A DNA stretch of 64,000 nt, from contig NZ_FSRM01000002.1 of assembly GCF_900141745.1 (NCBI RefSeq), positions 992,001 to 1,056,000 of the forward strand. The letters run 5' to 3'. The position numbers and the translations under genes were made by a program. Under the pieces are notes generated by a model that saw only the letters and a program-made list of their open reading frames with translations, was not told the origin of the DNA and did no database searches. Positions 17,672 to 26,595 of this stretch are shown piece by piece. Origin of the DNA: Paraburkholderia phenazinium (lineage in GTDB: Bacteria; Pseudomonadota; Gammaproteobacteria; Burkholderiales; Burkholderiaceae). How positions within the stretch are numbered: position 1 is the stretch's first letter; each line of letters begins with the position of its first letter.

Positions 17672-20269
17672 ATGTCCACGGACGCAGACACAATCACCGA
17701 TGAACAGGTTGCAGCAATCGCGGACCGCATGGTCGAAGAAGGCAAGCGGGTCTCCCCGGTAACGATCTGGTCGGAGGTTCGCGGAGGATCGCTGGTTGCG
17801 ATCGTCGCGGCTTTGCAACGCTGGCGCGAAGCGCGCGAGGACAAAACCCTTGAACTGCAACTGCAGACCGGCTTGCCGGGCAGCCTCGCTGAAACCGTGA
17901 TGAGCGCCGCCGCCCGGATCTGGACCGCATCCCAGGAGACGGCAGAGCAGGCGTTTAACCAGCGCCTGACGGTAATGGGCCAGCATCTGGATTCTGCCTT
18001 CGCGGATCGGGACGAGGCGCACGCTGAGTACCAAAAGATGTTCGAAGAAGTCGAGGCGCAGCGCGAGCGGCTTGGTGCCCTGACGAATGCGCTGAGCGCT
18101 GCGGAACAGACCGCCGCACAACTGGGTTCGGAACTCGCGGCGGCGACGAGTCGCGCCGAGGCGGCTGAGGCGCGCGTCGAAGAACTCGCACAGCGTGTGT
18201 CGATTGACGAGGCCAGCCTGGAAGCGACGAAAATATCGCTCGACGAGGAGCGCGCAGCGCGCGAGGAATTGGCCTCAGTTGTCGCCAACAAGACCGATGA
18301 GATAGTGCAGATCAGCCAGGAGCGTGATTCCGCGCGCCAGGAAGTTGCGACGTTGGGTGAGACCTGTCAGGCGAAATCGCAGGAAGCGGAAAGGTGGTCG
18401 CAGGAGTCGAGCGAGGCCACAGCGCGCGCCGAGTCGGCTGAGGCGCGTATAGCGGAGCTGGTGCAGCAGGCATCGGTGGACACGGCGAATCTCGAAGCCA
18501 CGAAGGCGTCGCTCGACGAGGAACGCAAGGCGTGCGAAGACCTGGTGGCGGTTGTCTCCAGCAAGAGCGACGACATAGCGAGGCTCACTCAGGAACGCGA
18601 TGACGCACGGCAGGAGATCGCGGCTTTGAGCGCCACGTGCCAGGCGAAGTCGGACGAAGTGGACCGGCTGTCAGCGGAATCGAGCGCGGCTTCGTGGCGC
18701 GCGCAAGCTGCCGAGGCGCGTATCGAGGAACTTGTGCAGCGGGCGTCGGTGGAAGAGGCGAATCTGGAACTCACCCGGACTTCGCTTGAAGAAGAACGCA
18801 AGGCACGCGAAGCTTTGGCGGCGGCTCTCGCAAGCAAGAGCGATGAGGTCTTGCAAACTGCTCAGGAGCGCGATGCTGCGCGGCAGGAAGCTGCCACGCT
18901 GACCAATGCCTGTCAGGCGAAGTCAGACGAAGTGAACCGGCTGCTAAACGAGTCAAGCTCACTGGCATGGCGTGCGCAAACCGCGGAAACGCGTATCGAA
19001 GAGCTCATGCAGCGCGCGTCGGTGGAAGAGGCCAGCCTTGCCGCTACACAGACGACACTTGAAGAAGAGCGCAGGGCGCGTGAAGAGTTGGCCGCGGTTG
19101 TCTCGGGCAAGAACGACGAAATAGCGCGGATTAGTCAGGAATACGATGCACAGCGGCAGGAGGTCGCGACGTTGCGCGACACGTGTCAAACGCAGTCATC
19201 CGAACTGAACCGGTTGCTGCAGGAGTCAGGCTCGCTCACGTCGCGCGCCCAGGCAGCCGAGGCTCGCGTGGAGGAACTTGTCCAGCGTGTGTCGGTGGAA
19301 GAGAGAAATCTGGAAGCCACCAAGGCCTCGCTCGAAGATGAACGCAGAACACATGACGAATTGACTGCGGTTATTGCCAGCAAAAACGATGAAATAGCGC
19401 GGATCACTCAGGAGTACGAGTCAGCACGGCAGGAGGTCGCAACGCTAAGCGCCGCTTCTCAGGCGAAGTATGACGAAGCGAACCGGCTGTCTGATGAACT
19501 CAGTGCGACCTCTTCTCGCGTTGACGCCGCCACCTCGCAGGCGAACGAGAGCTTCGCGCGACTCGCCGCGCTGGAGATGGAACTGAACGAGGCGCGGGCG
19601 GCACTGGCGGCGGAACGCGAAAACGCTGCGGCGCGAATCGATGGGGCATCGGCTCAGATCGACGAATTGCGGCGCATCACCGATGAACTCGACGAGACCC
19701 GCAAGCAGGTCAGCGCGTTGAGCGAAGCGAAAACGGCAACTAGCGCGGAACTGGACCGGCTTTCGCAGGACGCCTCTGCCGCGCGGGAGCGCGCCGAGGC
19801 GGCCGAACGGCATGCCGCGGAACTGGAGCAGCGTCTTGCGGAGCAGGCCGATGCTGCCGCCAGAGACGATCAACCTGGGCGGCCAACCGGTGCGCCATCG
19901 GACGGCACGGAGAGCGCGGACGAAGTTGGCGCGTTGCAACGCCAGATATCGGCCCAGGCCAAAGCCCACGCAAAGGCGCTCAGCGAACTGCGCACTAATG
20001 CCGAACAATGGGTGGCGCACGCGAAGGAGCTTCGACAACGGCTTGGCCAGGCTAGCGAGAAGATCTTGTTCATCGATGCACGCAGCACCGGAGAAGTTGC
20101 GCTGGTACGGCGGCTCTCGTCGGAACTGGAACGGCTCAAGCCGGATCACGAGTTGATCGCACGGGATGCGCAGCAACGGCTGATCGGCGCGACGATGGCC
20201 CAGCAACTTGCGCAGAAGGGCTACCGGTATGACCCGAGTACGGCGGTCATGTCGAAGGTGGAAGGCTGA
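17672..20269 (+). CDS. KfrA-like DNA-binding protein with long repetitive coiled coil
   Basis: 865 residues from the ATG at 17672, which has GAGG 5 nt upstream; the reading frame is open further upstream without a ribosome site. Residues about 1-130 match the KfrA N-terminal DNA-binding domain (ITDEQVAAIADRMVEEGKRV, then GSLVAIVAALQRWREARE). Residues 161-706 are a coiled coil of six 91-residue units, and the C-terminus (about 770-865) contains HAKALSELRTNAEQWVAHAKEL. KfrA of IncP plasmids is an autoregulating repressor with a long alpha-helical tail that helps plasmid maintenance. This is a chromosomal relative of unknown role, perhaps structuring DNA. No parA/parB or plasmid genes are nearby. 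Confidence 0.88.
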   Translation: MSTDADTITDEQVAAIADRMVEEGKRVSPVTIWSEVRGGSLVAIVAALQRWREAREDKTLELQLQTGLPGSLAETVMSAAARIWTASQETAEQAFNQRLTVMGQHLDSAFADRDEAHAEYQKMFEEVEAQRERLGALTNALSAAEQTAAQLGSELAAATSRAEAAEARVEELAQRVSIDEASLEATKISLDEERAAREELASVVANKTDEIVQISQERDSARQEVATLGETCQAKSQEAERWSQESSEATARAESAEARIAELVQQASVDTANLEATKASLDEERKACEDLVAVVSSKSDDIARLTQERDDARQEIAALSATCQAKSDEVDRLSAESSAASWRAQAAEARIEELVQRASVEEANLELTRTSLEEERKAREALAAALASKSDEVLQTAQERDAARQEAATLTNACQAKSDEVNRLLNESSSLAWRAQTAETRIEELMQRASVEEASLAATQTTLEEERRAREELAAVVSGKNDEIARISQEYDAQRQEVATLRDTCQTQSSELNRLLQESGSLTSRAQAAEARVEELVQRVSVEERNLEATKASLEDERRTHDELTAVIASKNDEIARITQEYESARQEVATLSAASQAKYDEANRLSDELSATSSRVDAATSQANESFARLAALEMELNEARAALAAERENAAARIDGASAQIDELRRITDELDETRKQVSALSEAKTATSAELDRLSQDASAARERAEAAERHAAELEQRLAEQADAAARDDQPGRPTGAPSDGTESADEVGALQRQISAQAKAHAKALSELRTNAEQWVAHAKELRQRLGQASEKILFIDARSTGEVALVRRLSSELERLKPDHELIARDAQQRLIGATMAQQLAQKGYRYDPSTAVMSKVEG
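18152..19789 (+). repeat. Six tandem 273-bp units (91 residues, 13 heptads) inside the KfrA-like gene
   Basis: Units begin at 18152, 18425, 18698, 18971, 19244 and 19517, each opening with an Arg codon of an RAxxAExR-like motif. The next partial unit begins at 19790. Spacing is exactly 273 bp every time, so there are no insertions or deletions. 91 residues equals 13 heptads, which keeps the coiled-coil register. The first five units share EELxQRxSVEExxLExTxxSLEEER-type text; the sixth has diverged. Confidence 0.92.
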
Positions 20270-20285
20270 GGGACGGGCCCATGCT

Positions 20286-20327
20286 GTCAACGCAGGTTGA
20301 CGCAAGGTCGGGAATTTTGTCCATACT
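20286..20327 (+). promoter_or_regulatory. Inverted repeat overlapping a possible promoter of the catalase-like operon
   Basis: GTCAAC (20286-20291) and GTTGAC (20296-20301) form a perfect 6-bp inverted repeat whose right arm overlaps a -35-like TTGACG (20297-20302). A weak -10-like CATACT is at 20322-20327. It lies about 180 bp upstream of the catalase-like ATG in a 239-bp gap. Promoter assignment is tentative because the spacer is 19 bp. Confidence 0.3.
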
Positions 20328-20508
20328 ATGCGGATGTCTTCGCGGGGACGCTAGTCTTAGGGGTGTCTGTTAGCCGGGCCGGCCGCTCATGGCGGGTTCG
20401 CGGACTGCGGCACCCGCACGCCAACGTGGCGCGGTCCACAGATCAATGGCACTATTGTCGCCGCACTGCTAGATTTCTACTCAGCCGAATCACTGTTCGG
20501 AGAGATCG

Positions 20509-21570
20509 ATGGCCGACCGACCGACTTCCAACGCGTCCACGGCGCGTTCGCTGGTCCTGATTGCAGTCGTGGTGGTCGTGCTGGTCGCGGCCTTCGCCTT
20601 TACGGCCGGTTGGCTATCGCCAGACCGCCTGACGCCGGCCAGGATCGTCAACGCCCTGGCGCCACCGGGCGGCGCGGCGCTCGGCTTCCGGCGCAATCAT
20701 GCCAAGGGCATCTGTTTTACCGGCACTTTCGAATCGAATGGCACGGCCGCGGCGCTTTCCAAGGCGCCGATGCTCGCGGCCGGCTCATTCCCTGTCACCG
20801 GGCGTTTCAATCTGGCTACAGCGGACCCCAAGGCGCCAGACGCCACGGTGCGGGTGCGCGGCCTCAGTCTGCGCATCGTCGCACCGGATGGTAGCGAATG
20901 GCGCACCGCCATGATCGACGCGCCTTTCTTCGCGGTCTCCACGCCGCAGGCCTTCTACGGTCTGCTAAAGGCTTCGGCCGACAAGAGCGATCCGGATGCC
21001 ATGAAGAACTTTATCGCCGCGAACCCGGAGTTCGGCAATTTCGTCGCGTGGGCCGGCAGCGCGCCATGGACGGGTTCTTTTGCGCAAGAGCGTTACAACA
21101 GCCTCAATAGCTTCATCTTCACCAATGAGGCGGGACAGGACCAGGCCGTGCGCTGGTCCTTTGTGCCCGCGGCGCAACCCGAGGCTGTGTCCCCTGACCA
21201 GTTGAAGGCGCGTGGCGATGACTTCCTCGACACGGATATCACGCAGCGGGTGCACAGCGCGCCGCAACGATGGACGCTTGTCATCACCGTGGCCAATCCT
21301 GGCGATCCGACCGCCGACCCCACCAAGGCCTGGCCGGAGGATCGACGCAAGGTGGAAGCGGGCACGCTGGTGGTGAGCGCCATCGAGCCCGAACCTGACG
21401 GGCCGTGTCGCGATCTCAACTTTGACCCCACCGTCCTGCCGCCAGGCATGCACGTGTCGGACGATCCGTTTCCGGCCGCCCGCTCAGCAGCCTATGCCGT
21501 CTCGTTCGACCGGCGGACCGCTGAGGATAAGGACTATCCGCACACCCCAGCGGCAGGAGCCACGCCATGA
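20509..21570 (+). CDS. Membrane-anchored catalase-family peroxidase (SrpA-like)
   Basis: 353 residues. An N-terminal helix (about 13-34) anchors or exports the protein, and the rest is a minimal catalase fold. Distal H64 lies in GFRRNHAKGICFTGTF, and the proximal heme ligand is Y329 in the R325-xxx-Y329 motif (RSAAYAVSF). SrpA-type small catalases lack the C-terminal domain of true catalases and act mainly as periplasmic peroxidases. Its stop overlaps the start of a cytochrome b561 gene (ATGA), so the two are translationally coupled. A likely role is reducing peroxide outside the inner membrane with electrons from the quinone pool via b561 (inference). Confidence 0.92.
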   Translation: MADRPTSNASTARSLVLIAVVVVVLVAAFAFTAGWLSPDRLTPARIVNALAPPGGAALGFRRNHAKGICFTGTFESNGTAAALSKAPMLAAGSFPVTGRFNLATADPKAPDATVRVRGLSLRIVAPDGSEWRTAMIDAPFFAVSTPQAFYGLLKASADKSDPDAMKNFIAANPEFGNFVAWAGSAPWTGSFAQERYNSLNSFIFTNEAGQDQAVRWSFVPAAQPEAVSPDQLKARGDDFLDTDITQRVHSAPQRWTLVITVANPGDPTADPTKAWPEDRRKVEAGTLVVSAIEPEPDGPCRDLNFDPTVLPPGMHVSDDPFPAARSAAYAVSFDRRTAEDKDYPHTPAAGATP

Positions 21571-22100
21571 ATCCGATCCATGATCGCTTCACACCGTTGC
21601 AGCGCGCGCTTCACTGGCTCATGGCAATCTGCATTCTGGCGATGCTGTTTATCGGTGTCGGGATGGTGTCGACTGTCCGCCCCGACTATCTCTCGCTGGT
21701 ATCCATCCACAAGCCGCTGGGTATCGTGATTCTCGTGCTGGCGCTGGTTCGTCTCGTGGTCAGGTTGGCGTATGGCGCCCCGCCGCTGCCGGCCTCGATG
21801 CCGGAACCGATGAAACTCGCCGCGCGCCTTTCGCATCTCGCGTTCTATCTGCTGATGATCGGGCTGCCGTTGATCGGATGGGGCATGTTATCGGCCGCGG
21901 ATTATCCCGTCGTGGTCTTCGGGGTACGTCTGCCATCGATCCTGCCGCATAGCAACGGCTTGCACACACTGCTCTGGAACGCGCACAGGGCCCTCGCGCT
22001 GTGTTTCTTTGCGCTGATCGTTCTGCATCTGGCAGCGGCGCTGTTGCACGCGCTGGTTAGACGTGACGGTGTCTTTGAGGCGATGGCGCGCTGGCGGTGA
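21567..22100 (+). CDS. Cytochrome b561 family protein
   Basis: 177 residues with four transmembrane helices and heme-binding histidines in the expected places (PLQRALHWLMAICIL, SIHKPLGIVILVLALVRL, LSHLAFYLLMIGLPLIGW, AHRALALCFFALIVLHLAAALLHALVRRDGV). B561 proteins move electrons across the inner membrane from quinol to a periplasmic acceptor. It overlaps the catalase-like gene by 4 bp (ATGA), which points to a shared complex or electron path. Confidence 0.93.
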   Translation: MNPIHDRFTPLQRALHWLMAICILAMLFIGVGMVSTVRPDYLSLVSIHKPLGIVILVLALVRLVVRLAYGAPPLPASMPEPMKLAARLSHLAFYLLMIGLPLIGWGMLSAADYPVVVFGVRLPSILPHSNGLHTLLWNAHRALALCFFALIVLHLAAALLHALVRRDGVFEAMARWR

Positions 22101-22125
22101 GGCGTCTATCGAGGGCGATCAGGCG

Positions 22126-22917
22126 TCAAAGATACTCGACGTTCCCGTCGACGCTGATTGCCTGACCCGAGATGTTGCGGCCAGCGGGCGACGCCAGGAA
22201 GAGCGTCAATGCGGCGATGTCCTGGACTGTCACCATGCGTCTAAGCGAGATCTTCTCGAGGTATTCGCCTTTCATCGTGTCGAAGCTGACGCCGAGAGCA
22301 TCCGCACGCGCGGAGATGACGCGATTCATGCGTTCCCCTTCGACGACGCCTGGCAGGATCGCATTGACGCGCACGTTGTTCGGCCCAAGTTCGATTGCCA
22401 AAGATTTAACCAGGCCGACGATGGCCCATTTGGTCGACGCATAAGGCGTGCGATACGGATAGCCCAGTCGTCCCGCCACCGAAGACATCGCGATGATGCA
22501 TGGGTCCGACGACGTTTTCTTTAGCACCGGCACCGCTTTCCTGAGGAAATAGTACTGGCTGTTGAGGTTCGTCGTGATGGTGCGGTCCCATTGGTCCGCG
22601 TCCATGTCTTCCACGGCCCCGGTCGGTCCGGCGATTCCCGCGTTGTTGATGAGGATGTCCAGGCCGCCGAGTTTGGCGTGTGCGTCGTCGACGATCCGGT
22701 CCACCTGTTCACGGTCTGCAACGTCAGCAACGCCTACATGGAGTTGCGGATTGTCGGTTTTCGCCTTGTCGACGGCTGCGGGGTCGATGTCGCAAATGTA
22801 GACGTTGGAACCCACTTCCAGAAACGCCTGCGCGATCGCAGCGCCGATGCCAGTCGCTGCGCCCGAAATCAATACGCGAAGTCCGGGGGATGGTTTGAGA
22901 AGGTCAGCTGTCCTCAT
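22126..22917 (-). CDS. SDR-family NAD(P)-dependent dehydrogenase
   Basis: 263 residues, classical short-chain dehydrogenase. Cofactor motif GAATGIG (19-25), NNAG (91-94), and catalytic S146, Y159 and K163 (YASTK). AAGGAAATGT before the ATG is a good ribosome site. It is last of three same-strand genes (BKACE, MFS, SDR). It probably oxidises a 3-hydroxy acid to the 3-keto acid used by the BKACE enzyme (inference from context). Confidence 0.9.
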   Translation of the reverse strand: MRTADLLKPSPGLRVLISGAATGIGAAIAQAFLEVGSNVYICDIDPAAVDKAKTDNPQLHVGVADVADREQVDRIVDDAHAKLGGLDILINNAGIAGPTGAVEDMDADQWDRTITTNLNSQYYFLRKAVPVLKKTSSDPCIIAMSSVAGRLGYPYRTPYASTKWAIVGLVKSLAIELGPNNVRVNAILPGVVEGERMNRVISARADALGVSFDTMKGEYLEKISLRRMVTVQDIAALTLFLASPAGRNISGQAISVDGNVEYL

Positions 22918-22993
22918 ACATTTCCTTGATGGTGAGCGTTGATCATCGGGGTAACGCGCATCGCTTCAACGCGATGCGATGCGGGTCCCAGGC

Positions 22994-24337
22994 TCATTGT
23001 TCTACATTCAACAGGGGTTCGCTCAGACTGGCCGTACGCCCTTCGGACTGGATCGCTTTTGCCAACATTGGCACGATGATAAGTCCCAGAACCGACGCGC
23101 CGACGATCACCGAAAAGCCTGACGCACTTTTCCCGGATGCGCTTTCCGCCAGTCCGAAAAGATACGGACCTACGAATCCGCCAGTCAATCCGAGGGTGTT
23201 GATAAAGGCCAATCCTGCGGCGGCCTGAATGCCGTGCAGCCGTTTCATCGAAATCGCCCAGTACAAAGGCAACACGCCGCCTGCGAAGAAAGCTGTCGCG
23301 ACGAAGAGGGCAAGTTGCACCGGCAGCCAGTCCGACGAGATGAACAGGATCGCGCTGACAATCAGGCCGGCGGTCAAAACGGCGAGATAGATACAATCAT
23401 GGGTCACCCGGCGATGAATGCGCGGCAGTATCAGGACACCAAGCAGAAAGCCGATGCCGACACTGCTCGACAGCACCCCAATCATTAACGGAGACTTCAC
23501 GTGCATCTGCTGGATCATCGCCGGAGTGAAGAAGACGAGACCGACAAACGCCACCTGATTCAGGAAATAGATTAGTCCGGTTAGCACGGTAGCGGGGCTT
23601 TTCAACGCTGCGACCCAATCGTCCGAAAAGATGCTGGCGTGTGCGGCATCCGGAATTGCGCGTGCCTCGAGAATTCGCGCTTCGTCATTCGACAACCAGC
23701 GCGCGTCCGACGGTTTCTCCGGCAGCTTGAACCACAGAATCACGCCGACGACGATCGTAGGGAGTCCTTCGAGTAGAAATAGCCACTGCCATCCGTGCAG
23801 GCCGGCGAAGCCGTCCATCTGCATGAAGGCGCCGCCCACCGGATTGCCTATTACCAGTGCAAGAGCAGGCGCGACGTAAATCCACCCCACAGCCACCGAA
23901 CGGTCTTTCGGCGCGAACCACAGCGTCACCATGTACATCAGCGCGGGAAACAGACCCGCTTCGGCGACACCGAGCAACACGCGGATCGTATAGAACGACC
24001 ATTCGCCCTGCACGAACATCATCGCAGCGGACAGTGCGCCCCATGTGACCGCAATTCGCGCGATCCAGCGGCGCGGCCCGACTCGGTGAGCTGCAAGATT
24101 GCTTGGCACTTCGAGCAGTGCATATCCGATGAAGAAAATGCCTGCACCCAGCCCATATGCGGCGGCACTGATGCCCAGATCGGCAGCGAGCCGCGCCTTC
24201 GCTAGCGACACGTTCGTGCGATCGAGGTACGACATGAAATAGATCGCGCACATGAGCGGGATCAGCCGCAACATCGCCTTATGCGTCGCGACGCGGTGTA
24301 ATTCGCTACTGCTGCCACCCATTGTTGGGGTTGCCAT
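22994..24337 (-). CDS. MFS transporter, anion:cation symporter type
   Basis: 447 residues, 12 transmembrane segments. YLDRTNVSLAKARL after TM1 and LFPALMYMVTLWF match the phthalate/tartrate/4-hydroxyphenylacetate-type permeases. The ribosome site GGAGGAGACATC directly precedes the ATG. It lies between SDR and BKACE genes, so it likely imports the substrate of that pathway. Confidence 0.92.
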   Translation of the reverse strand: MATPTMGGSSSELHRVATHKAMLRLIPLMCAIYFMSYLDRTNVSLAKARLAADLGISAAAYGLGAGIFFIGYALLEVPSNLAAHRVGPRRWIARIAVTWGALSAAMMFVQGEWSFYTIRVLLGVAEAGLFPALMYMVTLWFAPKDRSVAVGWIYVAPALALVIGNPVGGAFMQMDGFAGLHGWQWLFLLEGLPTIVVGVILWFKLPEKPSDARWLSNDEARILEARAIPDAAHASIFSDDWVAALKSPATVLTGLIYFLNQVAFVGLVFFTPAMIQQMHVKSPLMIGVLSSSVGIGFLLGVLILPRIHRRVTHDCIYLAVLTAGLIVSAILFISSDWLPVQLALFVATAFFAGGVLPLYWAISMKRLHGIQAAAGLAFINTLGLTGGFVGPYLFGLAESASGKSASGFSVIVGASVLGLIIVPMLAKAIQSEGRTASLSEPLLNVEQ

Positions 24338-24455
24338 GATGTCTCCTCCGGGGATGATTGTTCATCGTTGTTTTTGTTAGCTCTGAACGGCCGGCATGAT
24401 CTCCGACGCCGGCACACTGCTACATTCAACTACTGCTACTGCTAAAAGGCCGCGC

Positions 24456-25388
24456 TCAAAAGTTGACCTTGTCAGCGCCTTTCAGACCAAGCATTTGTCG
24501 CGCTTCTGCCGGTGTAGCGATCTCGAAGGAAAGCTCTTCGAGAATGCGTCGAATCTTGCGCACCTGCTGAGCATTAGTTTCGGCTTTCACGCCCTTCGAA
24601 AGAAAGACGCTATCTTCCAGGCCGACCCGGACGTTTCCACCCATGATCGCGCCCATCGTCACGAAAGCCATTTGATGGCGGCCTGCGCCGAGAATTGAAA
24701 ACTGGTAGTTTTCGCGCCCGAAAAGACGGTCTGCTGTGGCGCGCATGACCGTCATGTTTTCCGGCTCGGCGCCGATTCCACCGAGAATCCCGAACACCGA
24801 CTGAATGAAAAGCGGTGGTTTGACCAGACCCTGATCGACGAAATGCGCGAGGTTGTACAGGTGACCGACGTCGTAACATTCGAACTCGAAACGCGTGCCG
24901 TGCTCGCCCAGTTCGAGCAGGATGCTTTTGATGTCCTTGAAGGTATTGCGGAAGATCGTGTCTTCCATCCCTTCGACGTAGTCCTTCTCCCAGTCGTACC
25001 GCCACGACGAGATTCTCGCGGCGATCGGGTGAATCGAGAAGTTCATCGAGCCCATGTTCAACGAGCACATCTCCGGCTTGGCGAGTCGCGGATAGGCGAG
25101 CCGGTCCGCGAGTGTCATCTTGGTGCTGCCGCCGGTCGTGATGTTGATAACCGCATCGGTCGCTTCGACAATTGCCGGCACGAATTGCCTGAACACATCG
25201 GGCGATGGCGTCGGACGGCCATCGACGGGGTCGCGCGCGTGCAGATGGAGAATTGCGGCGCCGGCCTCGGCAGCCTCGATCGATTGAGATGCAATCTGCG
25301 ATGGCGTCAACGGCAGGTATTCGGACATTGACGGCGTGTGCGTTGCACCGGTAATCGCGCATGAAATGATGACTTTGCGATTGAGCAA
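24456..25388 (-). CDS. BKACE (DUF849) beta-keto acid cleavage enzyme
   Basis: 310 residues, TIM barrel. Start is a TTG at 25386-25388 with GGAGAC 7 nt upstream. The N-terminal block KVIISCAITGATHTPSMS, zinc ligands H48 and H50 in ILHLHARDP, and INITTGGS are diagnostic. BKACE enzymes condense a beta-keto acid with acetyl-CoA to give acetoacetate and a new acyl-CoA. Many different beta-keto acids are used across the family, so the substrate must come from context: an SDR and an importer in the same operon, and a divergent AraC regulator. Confidence 0.93.
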   Translation of the reverse strand: MLNRKVIISCAITGATHTPSMSEYLPLTPSQIASQSIEAAEAGAAILHLHARDPVDGRPTPSPDVFRQFVPAIVEATDAVINITTGGSTKMTLADRLAYPRLAKPEMCSLNMGSMNFSIHPIAARISSWRYDWEKDYVEGMEDTIFRNTFKDIKSILLELGEHGTRFEFECYDVGHLYNLAHFVDQGLVKPPLFIQSVFGILGGIGAEPENMTVMRATADRLFGRENYQFSILGAGRHQMAFVTMGAIMGGNVRVGLEDSVFLSKGVKAETNAQQVRKIRRILEELSFEIATPAEARQMLGLKGADKVNF

Positions 25389-25524
25389 GCGTGTCTCCAG
25401 AATCGTTGGCTGGCCAATCGATGGAGTGGCCTGTTGTGATATCGATACTAGTGGGATACGATTGCGCCCGTAAGGTCATTTTCGGACAGCTGGATGTGGT
25501 TGCAGGACATTCTGAGGTGAAGCG

Positions 25525-26550
25525 GTGTCATCGAAACTGCCGTTACTGAACGAGCGCATCTACGCGCCTTACAAGATCGCCGCGCTGGTCGAAGTGCTCA
25601 GTGAGCAGGGCATTGCGCCCGAACAGAGCCTGAAAGACAGCGGTGTCGACGCCGACAAGATTTACGACGCCTCGGCGTTGACCTCGGTCCGGCAATACGT
25701 TGCTGTCTGCAGAAATGCGATCTTGCTGGGGTGCAGTTCCGCGACGCCGTTTATCACCGGGTCGCGATTGCACCTGTCCGCTTACGGGATGTACGGCTAT
25801 GCGCTGATGTCCTGCCTTTCCCTGCGTGACTATTTCCGGCTTGGCGTGAAGTACCACCGGCTTGCGACACCTACGCTTACCATCGAATGGACCGAGTATG
25901 CCGACGAGGGCATCTGGACGTTTCCCGATGCGTTTATCTCCACGCCCTCACGCGAGCTGGGTCAGTTCCTGATCGAGCAACAGTTCACGCAGCACGTGAC
26001 CCATTTACAGGACGTTGCCGGTCACACCTGCCCACCGACCAAGGCATGCTTTGCGTATCCGGCGCCCGCGCACGCGGACATCTATTCGGAGTACCTGGGT
26101 TGTCCGTGCTACTTCGATCAACCGCAATGCGAGCTTCATTACGACAGTGGCATCCTTGAACAAAAGCCTCAGCTAGCGCATCGGCTAACGGCGACGCTAT
26201 TGCAGGAAACGTGTGACAGGTTGATTGGCCAGGCGAAGACTTCGGTGGGTGTTTCGGGTGAGGTCTATCAGGTGTTGATGCGTAAGCCCGGCGAGTTTCC
26301 GAGCATGGAAATCGTCGCGGATGCGTTGAAGATGACCAGCCGGACCTTGCGGCGGCGTCTCGAAGCTGAGGGCACTTCGTTTGTGGCGATTGTTGATGAC
26401 GTACGTTGCTCGCTCGCGACCGAGTATCTGAAGACGACCAGTATGAGCACCGACGATATCGCGATGTTGCTCGGGTTCAGCGACCCTGCGAATTTTCGGC
26501 GGGCGCTGAAACGGTGGACGGGGAAGGGGCCGGGGGAGTTGCGTCGATAG
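25525..26550 (+). CDS. AraC-family regulator with arabinose-binding-like (PF12625 type) N-terminus
   Basis: 341 residues. Residues about 15-210 match the N-terminal domain of OruR/ArgR-like AraC proteins (KIAALVEVLSEQGIAPEQSL and GMYGYALMSCLSLRDYFRLG). The C-terminal two-HTH domain spans about 240-341 (MEIVADALKMTSRTLRRRLEAEG and TDDIAMLLGFSDPANFRRALKRWTG). It is divergent from the BKACE operon with a 136-bp gap and is the obvious candidate regulator of it. Effector unknown. Confidence 0.92.
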   Translation: MSSKLPLLNERIYAPYKIAALVEVLSEQGIAPEQSLKDSGVDADKIYDASALTSVRQYVAVCRNAILLGCSSATPFITGSRLHLSAYGMYGYALMSCLSLRDYFRLGVKYHRLATPTLTIEWTEYADEGIWTFPDAFISTPSRELGQFLIEQQFTQHVTHLQDVAGHTCPPTKACFAYPAPAHADIYSEYLGCPCYFDQPQCELHYDSGILEQKPQLAHRLTATLLQETCDRLIGQAKTSVGVSGEVYQVLMRKPGEFPSMEIVADALKMTSRTLRRRLEAEGTSFVAIVDDVRCSLATEYLKTTSMSTDDIAMLLGFSDPANFRRALKRWTGKGPGELRR

Positions 26551-26595
26551 GTCTTGCGTGATCGAAAATGCGAATCTATTAGTGCGACGAGGAAT

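Noticed and set aside
22063..22524. Plus-strand open frame of 153 codons over the SDR gene
   Set aside because: It is fully antisense to the SDR gene with its intact catalytic motif.
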